Shown here: piece by piece, positions 1 through 9,827 of the stretch
How the letters are laid out: the number at the start of each line of letters is the position of its first letter
Numbering within the stretch: position 1 is the first letter of the stretch
Assembly: GCA_013288005.1 (NCBI GenBank)
Contig: JABDCS010000011.1
Coordinates: 1 to 53,299 of the forward strand
Direction of reading: 5' to 3'
Source of the DNA: Chlamydiota bacterium
Lineage (GTDB): Bacteria > Chlamydiota > Chlamydiia > Chlamydiales > Rhabdochlamydiaceae
Length of the DNA: 53,299 nucleotides
Translations under genes and position numbers: made by a program
Notes under the pieces: model-generated
What the model was told of the DNA's origin: nothing
What the model saw: the letters and a program-made list of their open reading frames with translations, nothing else
Database searches by the model: none

Positions 1-1694
1 CAGGTCACGTTATAACAACTAGACACGTTAATATTCGTTAGTTGGCGGCATCCCCCAGCAATAACTCTAAGGTTATTCAAATTCACTTCTTTATTGTACG
101 AGATATCAAGAGAGATTAGCTGCGGACAAGCCACCGGAATGGTTTTGAGACTTTCGGATGAAATCTTTTGACTCCCATGCAGAGTAAGATCCACCAAAGT
201 CTTCCTTCTACCTAAGACTTGTACTGCACGCTTATTTATCGAAGGATGCTGGATCCATAACACCTGCAAACGAGTTAAAAATTTAGCGATTGCCTCAAGG
301 ATTAGGTGAAATTTGGGGTCATAAGAGTTGATAAATAAAGCAGTTAGCTCTGGACACCCTCGACTTAGAATTTCTATGTTTCTTGCATTAAGAGGTTGGC
401 AATATGCAAGCTCGAGAGTCTTTAATCGATTAAATACAATGGCTTCAAAAGTATTAGTATCAAGACTACAGTCAACTAATTCTAACGCAATTAAATTTGG
501 ATTCCCTCGACTAATAGACTCCATGGCTCTTTTAGTAAGACCTGGATTTCGTGTGAATTTGAGTGTTTGTAATGCACTAAATATTAGAGAGAAGAAAGCT
601 TCATCACGAAGACCATTACACTGCGCTAAGTTTAAATATGTTAGAGATGAACACCCTTGACGAATAGCTTCAAGACCTGGTTGATCTAGCTCTGTGCATA
701 ATCCCATATCGAGAAGAGCTAGATTTCTAAACACCATAGCGGGGAAAGCGGCTGAATCAAAGGCATTTCCCTGCATCACTAAGGATGCTAAATCTGAACA
801 TCCCATGCTTAGTGCTTCCATTCCATTCTTCTGAATGCGAGAGGTTCGTGATATATCGAGTTCTCGTAATTGAGGACATCCTTTACCAATAGCATGTAAA
901 GTTTCTGTATTGACTTTTCTACACCCTGGGAAATTTAATGAAGTCCAATTACAACCTTTAGTTGTAATTATAGATTTAGGAATTTCAGCAATTTCAAAAC
1001 CTTGGAGAATAATCGTACGCAAGAGAGGCATTTTATCCAGAAACCCAAAGAGTTCTTCTGGAGGTAAAGATGTACAACCAAAGTTTACCCACTCCACTTG
1101 AGGCATTTGTACAGCAGAGGAATTAAAAAGCAGTTGAATCTCTTTAGGAATCCAAGACAAATCAAGGGATTTAAGTTGCGAAAAGTGGTTTCCGGCTATT
1201 TCAAAGATTCGCATCCAGACCTCGGCAGTCTGGAGTTTTTTAACAAGTGGGATTTTAAAGGCTTTTGCGAGAATAAGGTATTCGTGACTTATGTATAGAC
1301 TCGTTCTACTTCGGTGATGGTGCTTCAATGCATTTTGAGCGGGATCTTGTTGAGGAACTGAGTCATTCCATATATGAGAAACTCTCTTTGCAACACCAAC
1401 TTCAGGAAATTGCAAATAGGTAAAAATGTGATAACGAAATTCTGTACAGCCAAAAACCTGCGAGCTAGGAGAAGGAACTCTTTTTGCGGGTATAGATCGC
1501 TGCGAAGAAGAAGCCTGGCTCTGCCTAGTTGAGGTCAAAGGGGGCGTGCTTGAACTGCAAGAGAAAAGCATTTGTGCTGCTTTCTCCCAAAAGCTATTCC
1601 CACTTTTAGCTTGTTTTTTCTTGCTTGACATCGGAGGGAGGGCCTTTAATGCAGGAGATGTATGAGGCCTATAGGGGGTAAGTGATGATGCCAT
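1..1694 (-). CDS. F-box/LRR protein, 3' end beyond the window
   Basis: The reading frame opens at an ATG whose A is also the last base of the preceding gene's TAA stop (TAATG), and stays open to the left edge, giving 564 codons without a stop. Residues 1-10 read MASSLTPYRP, matching the N-termini of the next two genes upstream. A low-complexity Ser/Pro/Lys stretch follows. Residues about 80-110 match the F-box pattern (hydrophobic-IFTYLQF-x-EV, then RVSHIW). From about residue 165 come Cys-type LRRs of 26-28 residues (CPQL-x-LDIS-x-T pattern). The likely role, inferred from FBXL proteins, is a host-directed substrate adaptor for SCF ubiquitin ligase. The C-terminus is not visible. Confidence 0.88.
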   Translation of the reverse strand, partial: MASSLTPYRPHTSPALKALPPMSSKKKQAKSGNSFWEKAAQMLFSCSSSTPPLTSTRQSQASSSQRSIPAKRVPSPSSQVFGCTEFRYHIFTYLQFPEVGVAKRVSHIWNDSVPQQDPAQNALKHHHRSRTSLYISHEYLILAKAFKIPLVKKLQTAEVWMRIFEIAGNHFSQLKSLDLSWIPKEIQLLFNSSAVQMPQVEWVNFGCTSLPPEELFGFLDKMPLLRTIILQGFEIAEIPKSIITTKGCNWTSLNFPGCRKVNTETLHAIGKGCPQLRELDISRTSRIQKNGMEALSMGCSDLASLVMQGNAFDSAAFPAMVFRNLALLDMGLCTELDQPGLEAIRQGCSSLTYLNLAQCNGLRDEAFFSLIFSALQTLKFTRNPGLTKRAMESISRGNPNLIALELVDCSLDTNTFEAIVFNRLKTLELAYCQPLNARNIEILSRGCPELTALFINSYDPKFHLILEAIAKFLTRLQVLWIQHPSINKRAVQVLGRRKTLVDLTLHGSQKISSESLKTIPVACPQLISLDISYNKEVNLNNLRVIAGGCRQLTNINVSSCYNVT

Positions 1695-3532
1695 TACTTA
1701 TCTATAAATGTGATGTGAGGGAACTCTTCTCTAAGCAAGCTAATGGGAGACTTTCCTATCCAAAAGCTGTGAAATGTAATCGATTTTAAAAGAGGACGAG
1801 CAAGAGCCAGAACTCTCAAGGATTGCAGATTGATTTTATGACAATAAAAAATATCTATATGAGAGAGGTAACGGCACCCTTGAGCAATGGCTCTTAGATG
1901 ATCTGTGGTGACATTTGGATTATTGGAAATATTAAGAGATGTCAATTGTGGGCAAGCTACTGGGATAGTTTGAATACTTTGCGAATCGATCTTAGGACCC
2001 GGTCCAAAATCAAGGGCTACCAAAGTCTTGCTTTTACCTAAGGCTTGTATTCCTTTCTTCTTTATGGATGAGCTAACGATACGGAGAATACGGAGATGAG
2101 TCAATAATCTAGCGATTGCCTCGAATGTTACATGGCTTTTCGGCTCCTGTACAGTAACGCTTAAGGAAGTTATCTCCGGACATCCTTGACTTAGAGCTTC
2201 TATGCTTTTTACATGAACATCCTGGCAGTAGGAGATGTCTAGAATCCTTAACCGAGAAAACACCATAGCTTGGAATGCCCCAAAGTCGATTTTTGTGCAT
2301 CCGCTTAACTTTAAAGTAGTTAGATTAGGTGACCAATAACTAATAACCTCTAATCCTCTTTTATCAAGTAAAAGATTCAAGGATAGGTCGAGAGCTCGTA
2401 ATGCAGGGAATATTAAAGAGGCAAAAGTAGTTTCACTAAGGCTATTTAGTCCAAGATTTAAAGAGGTCAAAGATGGGCATCCCTGTCGAACAGCCTCGAG
2501 CTCTGGTTGAGTTACTCCGCGGCATGACTGCAGATCAAGATGGGTTAATTGCCCAAATACCATGACTGAAAATGCTGCAGAAGCAATTGTATTGTGCCTC
2601 ATAGCTAAAGATGTCAAAGCTGGGCATCCATCACTGAGTGCTTGTATTCCTTCTTCTTCAATATTTGATGTTCGTGAAATATCGAGTTCTCTTAATTGCG
2701 GACATCCCTTACCAATGGCTCGTAAACTTTGAGTATTGATACTTCGACACTGATTTAAATTTAAAGAGGTCCAATTACGACCTTTTGTCTCTATGGTCGT
2801 TGCAGGCAGTTTTGGATCAAGCCACCAGGAAGCTACGATCACTAGAGTACGCAACAAGGGTAATTTGTTGAGAAGAATGACGATTTCCTCTTCGTCTATA
2901 GAAACATAAGAGACGTTAAGGGTTTCCACCTGAGGCATTTGTACTGTAGGTGAATTAAAAAAACCTACTGTCTCCTTAAAAGCGCAACATAAATCGAGGG
3001 TTTTAAGATGAGGAAAGTTACGCTCCGCAGCAAAAATTTCCGCAGCAAAAATTTCCGCCCAGTAACTCGGTTTAACTCTTTTTGGATCAGGAGCTCTAAA
3101 AGCTTTTGCGAGAAGAGGCGCTTCAGCTAGCACAGATAATATTTTTCTGTTCCGGTGGTAGTAGGACAATACATTTTGCAAGGGGTCTTGTGTGTAATCT
3201 GGGCCCTTCCATAGGTGGGAAACTCTTTTTGCGACGCCAACTTCCCTAAATTGTAGATAGGAAAAGATCTCATAACGAAATTCTAAACAGTTAAAAACCT
3301 TTGAGGTAGGAGCATTTTTTGATGATGTAGATGTGCTTGAGTAAGACGATCCACTCACTGGGGTGATGGGTGAAGTCAATAGTGGTTTTCTTGAATGGCG
3401 AGAGAAAAACTTTTGGGATATTTTATCGAACACACCGCAACCACATCCACTCTTCTCCTCTCTTTTATCGGTCGTAGAAAGAAGTTGGACATCAGAAGTA
3501 TGTCGCTTGTAGGGGGTAAGTGAAGATGTCAT
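1694..3532 (-). CDS. F-box/LRR protein (612 aa)
   Basis: The N-terminus MTSSLTPYKR is shared with both neighbours and is followed by a Cys-rich patch (GCGCG, residues 29-33) and a Ser/Thr-rich linker. The F-box-like segment is at 79-109 (EIFSYLQF, REVGV, RVSHLW) and retains the closing Trp. LRRs run from about 170 to the end, with repeats such as CPQLRELDISRTS and CPALTSL. A 15-base tandem duplication near 3030-3060 repeats EIFAA. The start overlaps the upstream stop by one base (position 3532) and its own stop overlaps the next start, so the three genes are probably translationally coupled. With 3532-5358 and 1-1694 it forms a recent paralogue triplet. Secretion and host targets are inference. 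Confidence 0.9.
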   Translation of the reverse strand: MTSSLTPYKRHTSDVQLLSTTDKREEKSGCGCGVFDKISQKFFSRHSRKPLLTSPITPVSGSSYSSTSTSSKNAPTSKVFNCLEFRYEIFSYLQFREVGVAKRVSHLWKGPDYTQDPLQNVLSYYHRNRKILSVLAEAPLLAKAFRAPDPKRVKPSYWAEIFAAEIFAAERNFPHLKTLDLCCAFKETVGFFNSPTVQMPQVETLNVSYVSIDEEEIVILLNKLPLLRTLVIVASWWLDPKLPATTIETKGRNWTSLNLNQCRSINTQSLRAIGKGCPQLRELDISRTSNIEEEGIQALSDGCPALTSLAMRHNTIASAAFSVMVFGQLTHLDLQSCRGVTQPELEAVRQGCPSLTSLNLGLNSLSETTFASLIFPALRALDLSLNLLLDKRGLEVISYWSPNLTTLKLSGCTKIDFGAFQAMVFSRLRILDISYCQDVHVKSIEALSQGCPEITSLSVTVQEPKSHVTFEAIARLLTHLRILRIVSSSIKKKGIQALGKSKTLVALDFGPGPKIDSQSIQTIPVACPQLTSLNISNNPNVTTDHLRAIAQGCRYLSHIDIFYCHKINLQSLRVLALARPLLKSITFHSFWIGKSPISLLREEFPHITFIDK

Positions 3533-5358
3533 TATTGATCTATAAATGCTATGTGTGGGAATTCAGATCGAAGAGGTATCAAAGATTGTTTTATCCAACA
3601 ACCGTTAAACTTGATCGTTTTTATATGAGGAGAGGTAACAGCAATAACTCTTATGGATTCTAGTGTTACTTTGCTACTATAACTAACATCTATGTGAATG
3701 AGATAGCGGCATCCTAAAGCGATGGATCTAAGGTTATCTGGGGTAACTTCTGAACCAAAGGGGAGATTAAGAGACGTCAACTGAGGACACGCTTGGGGAA
3801 TCATTTGAATACTTTGCGAATCTGCCGGGCATAAAAGATGAAGGGAGACCAAACTCTTACTTTTATTTAAGGCTTGTATTCCTTTTTTGCTTATGGAGGA
3901 GTCGACGATATAGAGGATACGGAGTTGAGTGAATAATCTGGCAATTGCCTCGAATATAGCAGGGGTGTGTCGCCCCTCTGAAGTAACACTTAAGGAAGTT
4001 ATAGTCGGGCATCCTCGACTGAGGGCTTCAATCCTTCTTGCACAAAGATTTGTGCAATTAGAGATATCAAGAATCCTCAACGCAGAAAATACCATAGCTT
4101 GATAAGCATCTACATCGAGTGTTTTACATTTCTTCAATTCTAATGTCGTTAAAGTAGGACACCTCTCGCTGATAGCCACTACTCCTTTTGTATTAAGTGA
4201 AGGGTTTTTCCCTATGTTGAGTGCTTGTAAATGACTATAGCTAATAGAGGAAAAAGCATTTTCATCAAGACCCTTGCACTCTTCGATATTTAAAGAGGTC
4301 AAAGATGGGCACCCTACTCGGATAGCTTCGAGGCCTACTTGATTCAGATCAGGGCATAATCTCATATTAAGAAGAGTTAATTGTCTAAATACCATGGCGG
4401 AGAAAACGGCTGTAGCAAACGCGTTCTCTTTCATAGTTAATGAGGTTAAAGCTCGGCATCCATAACTTAGTGCTTGCATTCCTTCTTCTTCTATGTGTGA
4501 AGTATCTGAAATATCGAGCTCTGTTAATTGAGGACATTCTTTACCGAAAGCGATTAAAGTTTCCGTATTGATTCTTGTACAGCCCGCTAAATTTAAAGAG
4601 GTCCAATTACGACCTTTTGAAGCTATTAGAGTGGGAGGAAGTTCTAGGGGCCTTTTGAAACCTTGGAGTCTCAGGGTGCGTAATAGGGGTAATTTCTTCA
4701 GAAGAGCACGGAATACAGCTTTTTCTATTAGGGCAAAAGAAAGGTTGAGAGTTTCCACACGAGGCATGCGTACAGTAGGCAAAGAGAAAAGATGGAGCAC
4801 CTCTGGGGAGGTATACGATAAATCGAGGGTTTTAAGTTGAGGAAATGTGCTTCCTCCAACGCTAAAGATTTTTGTCCAAACATCAGTCTCTCCTCTTTTT
4901 AGATGAGGGACTTTAAAAGCTCTTGCAATAAGATCATAATCCAATAGAGAAGATAGTATTACTCGATTCCGATGATGAAAGTTAACTACATGTTGCGTGC
5001 GGTCGGGTAGATGAACGGAGTCGTTCCATAGTACGCAGATCCTTTTGGTAATGCCAATTTCAGCCAATTGTAGATAGGAAAAGATGTAGTAACGAAGTTT
5101 GGTAAAATTAAAAACAGTGGAGACAACTAAAGGAGCAGTTTTTACACAAGTAGATATAGTCGCAGAGGGTATTGGGCTTAAAGCAGTAGCAGGTAAGGTT
5201 AAAGGGCTTTTGCTCGAAAAGCGCTCGAGAATCATTTTGGATACTTTATCACATAAACAACAACGCCTACCAGATGGTCTCTTAACTCCTTCAGAATGTG
5301 TAAGACTCTCTAAGTAGAGAGGAACATGGGGCTTGTAGGGGGTCAGTGAGGAGGCCAT
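3532..5358 (-). CDS. F-box/LRR protein (608 aa)
   Basis: A close paralogue of the next two genes downstream: N-terminus MASSLTPYKP, a Cys patch (RRCCLC, residues 31-36), then an F-box-like segment at about 81-112 (YIFSYLQLAEIGI, with R-I-x-x-LW closing). LRRs fill about 165-600, with typical units CPQLTELDIS, CPSLTSLNIEEC and CPTLTTLELKKC, the AMN1/FBXL-like Cys-containing type. It starts two bases after the stop of 5361-6803 and has no clear Shine-Dalgarno, which favours coupled translation. The C-terminus ends in the family signature EFPHIAFIDQ; most members of this array end in a similar hydrophobic F-P-x-h-x-F-I motif. Role as for the other F-box/LRR proteins, inferred. Confidence 0.9.
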   Translation of the reverse strand: MASSLTPYKPHVPLYLESLTHSEGVKRPSGRRCCLCDKVSKMILERFSSKSPLTLPATALSPIPSATISTCVKTAPLVVSTVFNFTKLRYYIFSYLQLAEIGITKRICVLWNDSVHLPDRTQHVVNFHHRNRVILSSLLDYDLIARAFKVPHLKRGETDVWTKIFSVGGSTFPQLKTLDLSYTSPEVLHLFSLPTVRMPRVETLNLSFALIEKAVFRALLKKLPLLRTLRLQGFKRPLELPPTLIASKGRNWTSLNLAGCTRINTETLIAFGKECPQLTELDISDTSHIEEEGMQALSYGCRALTSLTMKENAFATAVFSAMVFRQLTLLNMRLCPDLNQVGLEAIRVGCPSLTSLNIEECKGLDENAFSSISYSHLQALNIGKNPSLNTKGVVAISERCPTLTTLELKKCKTLDVDAYQAMVFSALRILDISNCTNLCARRIEALSRGCPTITSLSVTSEGRHTPAIFEAIARLFTQLRILYIVDSSISKKGIQALNKSKSLVSLHLLCPADSQSIQMIPQACPQLTSLNLPFGSEVTPDNLRSIALGCRYLIHIDVSYSSKVTLESIRVIAVTSPHIKTIKFNGCWIKQSLIPLRSEFPHIAFIDQ

Positions 5359-5360
5359 TT

Positions 5361-6803
5361 TTAATCTATAAATCCTATGTGGGGGAATTCCTCTCGAAGA
5401 GAATCAACCATCGATTTATCACTAATGGCAGAACGGAAGAGACTGAGAGATTTTAAACTTGGAGATGCACGTGCAAGAGAGCGAACACCTTCTTGCGTGA
5501 CTTTAGGACAAAAAGCGACTTGTATATTTGTGAGGTTTTGAAGAGTACTTATTCCTACGGCGAATGTTTGGAGAATTGCCTCATCAACTTGAGAACAACC
5601 AGAAATATTTAAAGAGGTCAAACGTGGACATGCAACAGGAACAACTTCGAGACTTCTTTGGTTGATCTCGATGCAAAATGAGATATCGAGATCTGTCAAA
5701 GTCTGTGCTCTTAGACCTAATGCTTCTACACAATCCTTGTTAAAACCATGGCAATGAGAAACACTTAACGTATTTAAATAAAGTAAGCCTTTAGCAAAAG
5801 TTTGAATGATGGCTTGATCGACGCTATAGCATTGGGAAATATCTAGGGAGGTCAACAGAGGGCTCGTTTTACAAATTGTAGTTGCGTTTGTTTGATCGAT
5901 GCAACTCAACCTTGATACGTTTAGTGTCCTTAATGATGCAAACCCAAGCCTAGAAAAAGCAGTATCATTATCAAGGGTTCGGCAACTTCCTATATTGAGC
6001 GATGTCAAACAGGTGCATTTATCTCGCAATGCTCCTAATCCATCTTCATTAACCCAGTAACATCCAGAAATATTTAACTCTCGTAAACTTGTGCAGGCTG
6101 AGGCAATCTCTGATAATGCACTTTCTTTTAATCCATGAGAGCGACTGAGATTGAGAGAAATCCACCGACAACCTCTTTCATTAAGAGCAGAGAGAGAATT
6201 TTTATCGAGCATGCATTGTTCAAAAGTAAGCGTGTGTAAATGAGATAACCTGAGAAAAAGGCTTTTTAAACTATCGCTGTTTATATTCCACGAGCAAACC
6301 CTAAGAGTGTGGAGATGAGGCGTTTCTACAGGGGAGTTTATCACAATTTGAGGGCAATCGCTCTCTTCTGGCATATCAAGACGAGTTAAATGAGGAAACC
6401 TATTTTCTGCCGCCGCAAAAATACGGTTCCACGACTCTTGAAGACTCAACGTTGGCTCTAATCGAAAAATTTTTACAAGATCCTCTCTATTTAAGGTGTC
6501 CATGCACAAGGATCTTCGGTGTTTATGCCAAGACTTCAATTCTTGCTCTCCTACTCGATTCCAATAGCGTGATACGTGTTTATCTAAGCCAATATCGTTA
6601 GAAATTAAATAAGAAAAAATACAATTGGCAAGACCAGGAATCTTAAGAATATGGTCGATGGTTAGTCTTACTGAAGGCGATGCGCTCCGTGTACGGGGAG
6701 ATGTCTCTTCTCCAGAAAGTACTTGTTTTGTATTTTCAGGAACGAACCCTACATGGGGAAAAGACGTAGTGGGGGATGGTCTCTTGCTAATCAATGTGGT
6801 CAT
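5361..6803 (-). CDS. F-box/LRR protein (480 aa)
   Basis: Shorter than the triplet downstream. Residues 1-45 are polar and proline-rich; a degenerate F-box-like segment lies at about 51-82 (LANCIFSYLISNDIGL followed by HVSRYW). LRRs start near residue 135 and are very regular, with clear CxxLTSLNIS-x-C units (for example CTCLTSLNIGSC and CPRLTSLNISGC), closer to the plain AMN1 consensus than its neighbours. Its first four bases overlap the stop of 6800-8155 in an ATGA arrangement. The end reads EFPHIGFID. The family's host SCF-adaptor role is an inference from domain order alone. Confidence 0.9.
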   Translation of the reverse strand: MTTLISKRPSPTTSFPHVGFVPENTKQVLSGEETSPRTRSASPSVRLTIDHILKIPGLANCIFSYLISNDIGLDKHVSRYWNRVGEQELKSWHKHRRSLCMDTLNREDLVKIFRLEPTLSLQESWNRIFAAAENRFPHLTRLDMPEESDCPQIVINSPVETPHLHTLRVCSWNINSDSLKSLFLRLSHLHTLTFEQCMLDKNSLSALNERGCRWISLNLSRSHGLKESALSEIASACTSLRELNISGCYWVNEDGLGALRDKCTCLTSLNIGSCRTLDNDTAFSRLGFASLRTLNVSRLSCIDQTNATTICKTSPLLTSLDISQCYSVDQAIIQTFAKGLLYLNTLSVSHCHGFNKDCVEALGLRAQTLTDLDISFCIEINQRSLEVVPVACPRLTSLNISGCSQVDEAILQTFAVGISTLQNLTNIQVAFCPKVTQEGVRSLARASPSLKSLSLFRSAISDKSMVDSLREEFPHIGFID

Positions 6804-8155
6804 AGTATTTCGTTGCAGAGGATTTTTACATGAGGGAATTCAACTTCGAGAGAAGAAGTTAGAGATTTTTCAATTTGTGGACAATAGGATAAATTAAGGA
6901 ATTGCAAAGAAGAGCAAGCGTGAACCAATATACGGATGGCCGCCTCCGTAACTTTACTATACGAAACATTCATCTGTATAAGGCTTATTGGCTGTGGACA
7001 AGCGTTAGTAAAGATTTGCAGATTCTGATCATCGAAACCTTGACAATGAGAAAGATCCAAAAAAGTCAGAGCATTACTTCTGGAACCCCAAATACTTCCA
7101 TCTTTATGGTCTACTTTTGAATTGCCTGATAGATTTAAAGCTTTTAACTGACTAAACATGCTTGTAAGCGCTCTTAGAGAGGCTGTATTGAGACTACTAA
7201 ATGATACATCTAAAGAGGTTAAGGAAGAGCATCCTTTGGCAAGAGATTCAATACCGCTTTTATTTAGTCCCCTAGACCAAGATAGATTAAGAGTTTTCAA
7301 TTGATGAAATATTAACTTCGAATATTTTTTTTCCTCACTATTGCCTTTAAGATGTAGTGAGGTCAAAGAGCTGCATCCTTTACTCAGAAATTTTATTCCT
7401 TTTTTATTGACCTTGGGACACCAAGAAAGATCGAGATGTTTTAACTGTGTACATACTGCTGCTATCGCTTGTAGGGTAGCTTCATTAATTCCCGGACATT
7501 CAGCAAGGTTCAAGGAGATCAAGCTTGAACCCCTTACTGCCAGAGACAAAACGGCTGTTTGATCAATATTGTAACATTTTTTGAGCTTAAGAGTGTGTAA
7601 ACTGGGTAATTTTTGTAAGAGAAGAAGCAAATGAGCTTCTGTTAAATGGGATCGGGAAAGTGTTAAAGTATGAACGTAGGGTGTTTGTACAGAAGACTCT
7701 AAAAACGGCATATAGGCCTCATCTTCAGGTTCTGATAGGTTCAACCGGGTTAATTGAGGAAATCTTGCAAGAGTAAAAATCTCTTCCCATATTACAGTTG
7801 CACAATGAGATTGAGGATTTTGCGACCTATAAGCACGTAGGAGATCTTCACCTTCAGTCGGGACCGACAAAGTGCGCCTATTTTTATGGTAATGCACCAA
7901 CCCAGGATGTTCATCACCACGCCACTCGCATGAAACCCTTTCAGCTAGACCTACTTCCCGGAATCTCAAATAAGAAAAAATATGGTAACGAAGAGCCATA
8001 ATGGCAAAAACTTGGGAAACTGCAGAGCATAAAGGAGGGCTTTTTATAGAAGAAAATCCTGCTTCAATAAGTCTACGTTTAGGATTTCTTAATGATTGAA
8101 TCGCCGGTGGTTGGGTGGACGAAATAGGACTTTTATATGCAATGGCCAATCCCAT
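6800..8155 (-). CDS. F-box/LRR protein (451 aa from the preferred start)
   Basis: The open frame reaches ATG at 8161, but the ATG at 8155 is preferred: an AAAGG Shine-Dalgarno sits seven bases before it, whereas the 8161 ATG abuts that element. Either start lies inside the 3' end of the upstream LRR gene. The F-box-like segment is at about 49-78 (YHIFSYLRF, REVGL, RVSCEW). LRRs follow from about 120, including SSLTSLHLKGN and SSLTSLDVSFS units. One stretch (VDHKDGSIWGSRSNALTF) breaks the repeat spacing, and a late unit uses CPQPISLIQMNVS instead of the standard spacing. The product ends EFPHVKILCNEIL. Function is inferred from F-box plus LRR only. Confidence 0.88.
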   Translation of the reverse strand: MGLAIAYKSPISSTQPPAIQSLRNPKRRLIEAGFSSIKSPPLCSAVSQVFAIMALRYHIFSYLRFREVGLAERVSCEWRGDEHPGLVHYHKNRRTLSVPTEGEDLLRAYRSQNPQSHCATVIWEEIFTLARFPQLTRLNLSEPEDEAYMPFLESSVQTPYVHTLTLSRSHLTEAHLLLLLQKLPSLHTLKLKKCYNIDQTAVLSLAVRGSSLISLNLAECPGINEATLQAIAAVCTQLKHLDLSWCPKVNKKGIKFLSKGCSSLTSLHLKGNSEEKKYSKLIFHQLKTLNLSWSRGLNKSGIESLAKGCSSLTSLDVSFSSLNTASLRALTSMFSQLKALNLSGNSKVDHKDGSIWGSRSNALTFLDLSHCQGFDDQNLQIFTNACPQPISLIQMNVSYSKVTEAAIRILVHACSSLQFLNLSYCPQIEKSLTSSLEVEFPHVKILCNEIL

Positions 8156-9812
8156 CTTCATCCTTTATAAATTTTACGGTAGGAAATTGAGCCCTAAGAG
8201 AAGGAATGATTTGTTTATCACCCTTAGGAAAGCAAAATGAAAGATCTAGGGATGTTAAAGAAGGGTAATTAAGAACTAAAGAACTCATTATTTCCTGAGT
8301 GACTTTACAATAAGCAACATTGAGGAGGGTCAGGTTGGGCAAAGGGGGCTTACTTACAGCAAAAGCTTGGAATGCTGTTTCCTTGATTCTATTGCAGTCA
8401 GAAATGTTGAGAGAAGTCAAAGAAGGTATTCTTGATAGGATTCTCAAACATTTTGAATCAACGCTTTCTAAGCTTGAAAGATCTAGCGAGGTCAATGAAG
8501 ATAGCCGCAGCAGGATTTTCCAGCATGTCGCCTTGAGCTGGTTTTTGCCCGAAAGATTAAGAGAGGTCAAAGTTCCGTATCTTAAGGTTAGCGCCCGTAA
8601 GCCTTTTTTATTTACAAAAGGGCAGTCTTTTAGATTTAAAGTGTGAAGCAAAGTAAATGCTCTAGCAATAGCTGCGAGGACTATCTCATCCACTTGATGA
8701 GAATAGGATACATCTAAAGAGGTTAAAACAGGACATTGCCGGCCAAGGGATGTAAAGGTCGCACTGCTGATCGCTTCCGAACTAGCTAGATGGAGTGTCG
8801 TTAATTGGCTAAATACAATATCGGAAGCCGCTTCATTATCTAATCTATGACACCAAGAAAGATTGAGATGGGTTAAGGCAGGGCATCCTCTTCCCAAAGC
8901 TTCTATACATTTTTGATTAAGAAGATAGCACCCGGATAGGTTGAGCGCTTTTAATTGCCTTAGATTTATTAACTCGATATTGGCACTTACAAATGGGAAA
9001 TGTGTATGCAAATCCAAATGAGTGAGAGAAGGAAATCCTCTGCTAATAGCTCTTATTTTCTTTTGATTAAGAGAACATCTGCCAATGTTGAGTTTTTGTA
9101 ATTTAAGACAATTAGCGCCTAAAGCTTTCAGGGTAAGTACATTGACGGCCGGAGACTCACCAAGATCGAGAGAAATCCAATTGGCTCCTCTTTTAGCAAT
9201 TGTCAATAGAGTAGATTTATCAATATCTTCACATTTTGTAAGAATTAAATTTTCCAAACTGGTTAATTTAGAGAGAAGAGTATCAACTACTACCACTGGA
9301 TTAGATAACCTGACATACGAGAGATCAAGTGTTGTTACAGATGGTAATATTGTTGCAGGCAAACTAAAAAGGGAAATCAGGGAATTGTGAGTATAGGATA
9401 AATCTAGAACCCTTAAATTAGGAAAGCAGTTATCTGCACGATCTAAAATAGTTTCCCAGGGGTTATTTGTTGGAGAAAGTTGAATTTTGAAAGCCTCACG
9501 CAACTGCTCACCGTCATGTTTAGAGAGTGTTATTCGATTTTTGTGGCGGTACATTAATGATGGTGTTCCTGAACGGCCCAAGAGGGGGGTTATTCTTCCC
9601 GCGAGGGCGACTTCAGCAAACTCAAGATAAGAAAAGATGTGATTGCGAAAATCTCTGCTATGCAAAACTTGCAAAGCTGCAGGTAGTCGAGGTGCAAATT
9701 GTGACGAGGAGGAACCTCGCACAACAGCTCTTCGTTTTGCGCTTATTGATGGGGGAAGCGGCCGCCTAGTGGAAGGTGGAAAGGAGCTTTTACTTTGAAT
9801 CGATAGGCTCAT
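8133..9812 (-). CDS. F-box/LRR protein (559 aa), N-terminus duplicated in the neighbour
   Basis: Starts at ATG 9812 with GAAGG about ten bases upstream. Residues 1-62 are nearly identical to those of the next gene upstream (MSLSIQSKS, SAKRRAVVRGSSSSQ, LQVLHSRDFRNHIFSYL), while the LRRs have diverged. The F-box-like segment at about 49-79 keeps NHIFSYLEFAEV but has LLG where relatives have a Trp. The RRAVVR patch is strongly basic. LRRs occupy about 130-540, with CPALTHLNLSWC and FPSLTHLDL units. The 3' end overlaps the start of the following LRR gene by 23-29 bases, the deepest overlap in the array. Confidence 0.9.
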   Translation of the reverse strand: MSLSIQSKSSFPPSTRRPLPPSISAKRRAVVRGSSSSQFAPRLPAALQVLHSRDFRNHIFSYLEFAEVALAGRITPLLGRSGTPSLMYRHKNRITLSKHDGEQLREAFKIQLSPTNNPWETILDRADNCFPNLRVLDLSYTHNSLISLFSLPATILPSVTTLDLSYVRLSNPVVVVDTLLSKLTSLENLILTKCEDIDKSTLLTIAKRGANWISLDLGESPAVNVLTLKALGANCLKLQKLNIGRCSLNQKKIRAISRGFPSLTHLDLHTHFPFVSANIELINLRQLKALNLSGCYLLNQKCIEALGRGCPALTHLNLSWCHRLDNEAASDIVFSQLTTLHLASSEAISSATFTSLGRQCPVLTSLDVSYSHQVDEIVLAAIARAFTLLHTLNLKDCPFVNKKGLRALTLRYGTLTSLNLSGKNQLKATCWKILLRLSSLTSLDLSSLESVDSKCLRILSRIPSLTSLNISDCNRIKETAFQAFAVSKPPLPNLTLLNVAYCKVTQEIMSSLVLNYPSLTSLDLSFCFPKGDKQIIPSLRAQFPTVKFIKDEDGIGHCI

Positions 9813-9814
9813 AT
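9631..9814. repeat. 184-bp near-identical copy of 11233-11416
   Basis: These 184 bases, covering the 5' ends of two adjacent LRR genes, match 11233-11416 with about seven mismatches by eye. The flanking LRR-coding parts are far more diverged. The pattern suggests either recent gene conversion or purifying selection restricted to the N-terminal F-box portion. Confidence 0.8.
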
Positions 9815-9827
9815 GTTGAATACCTTC

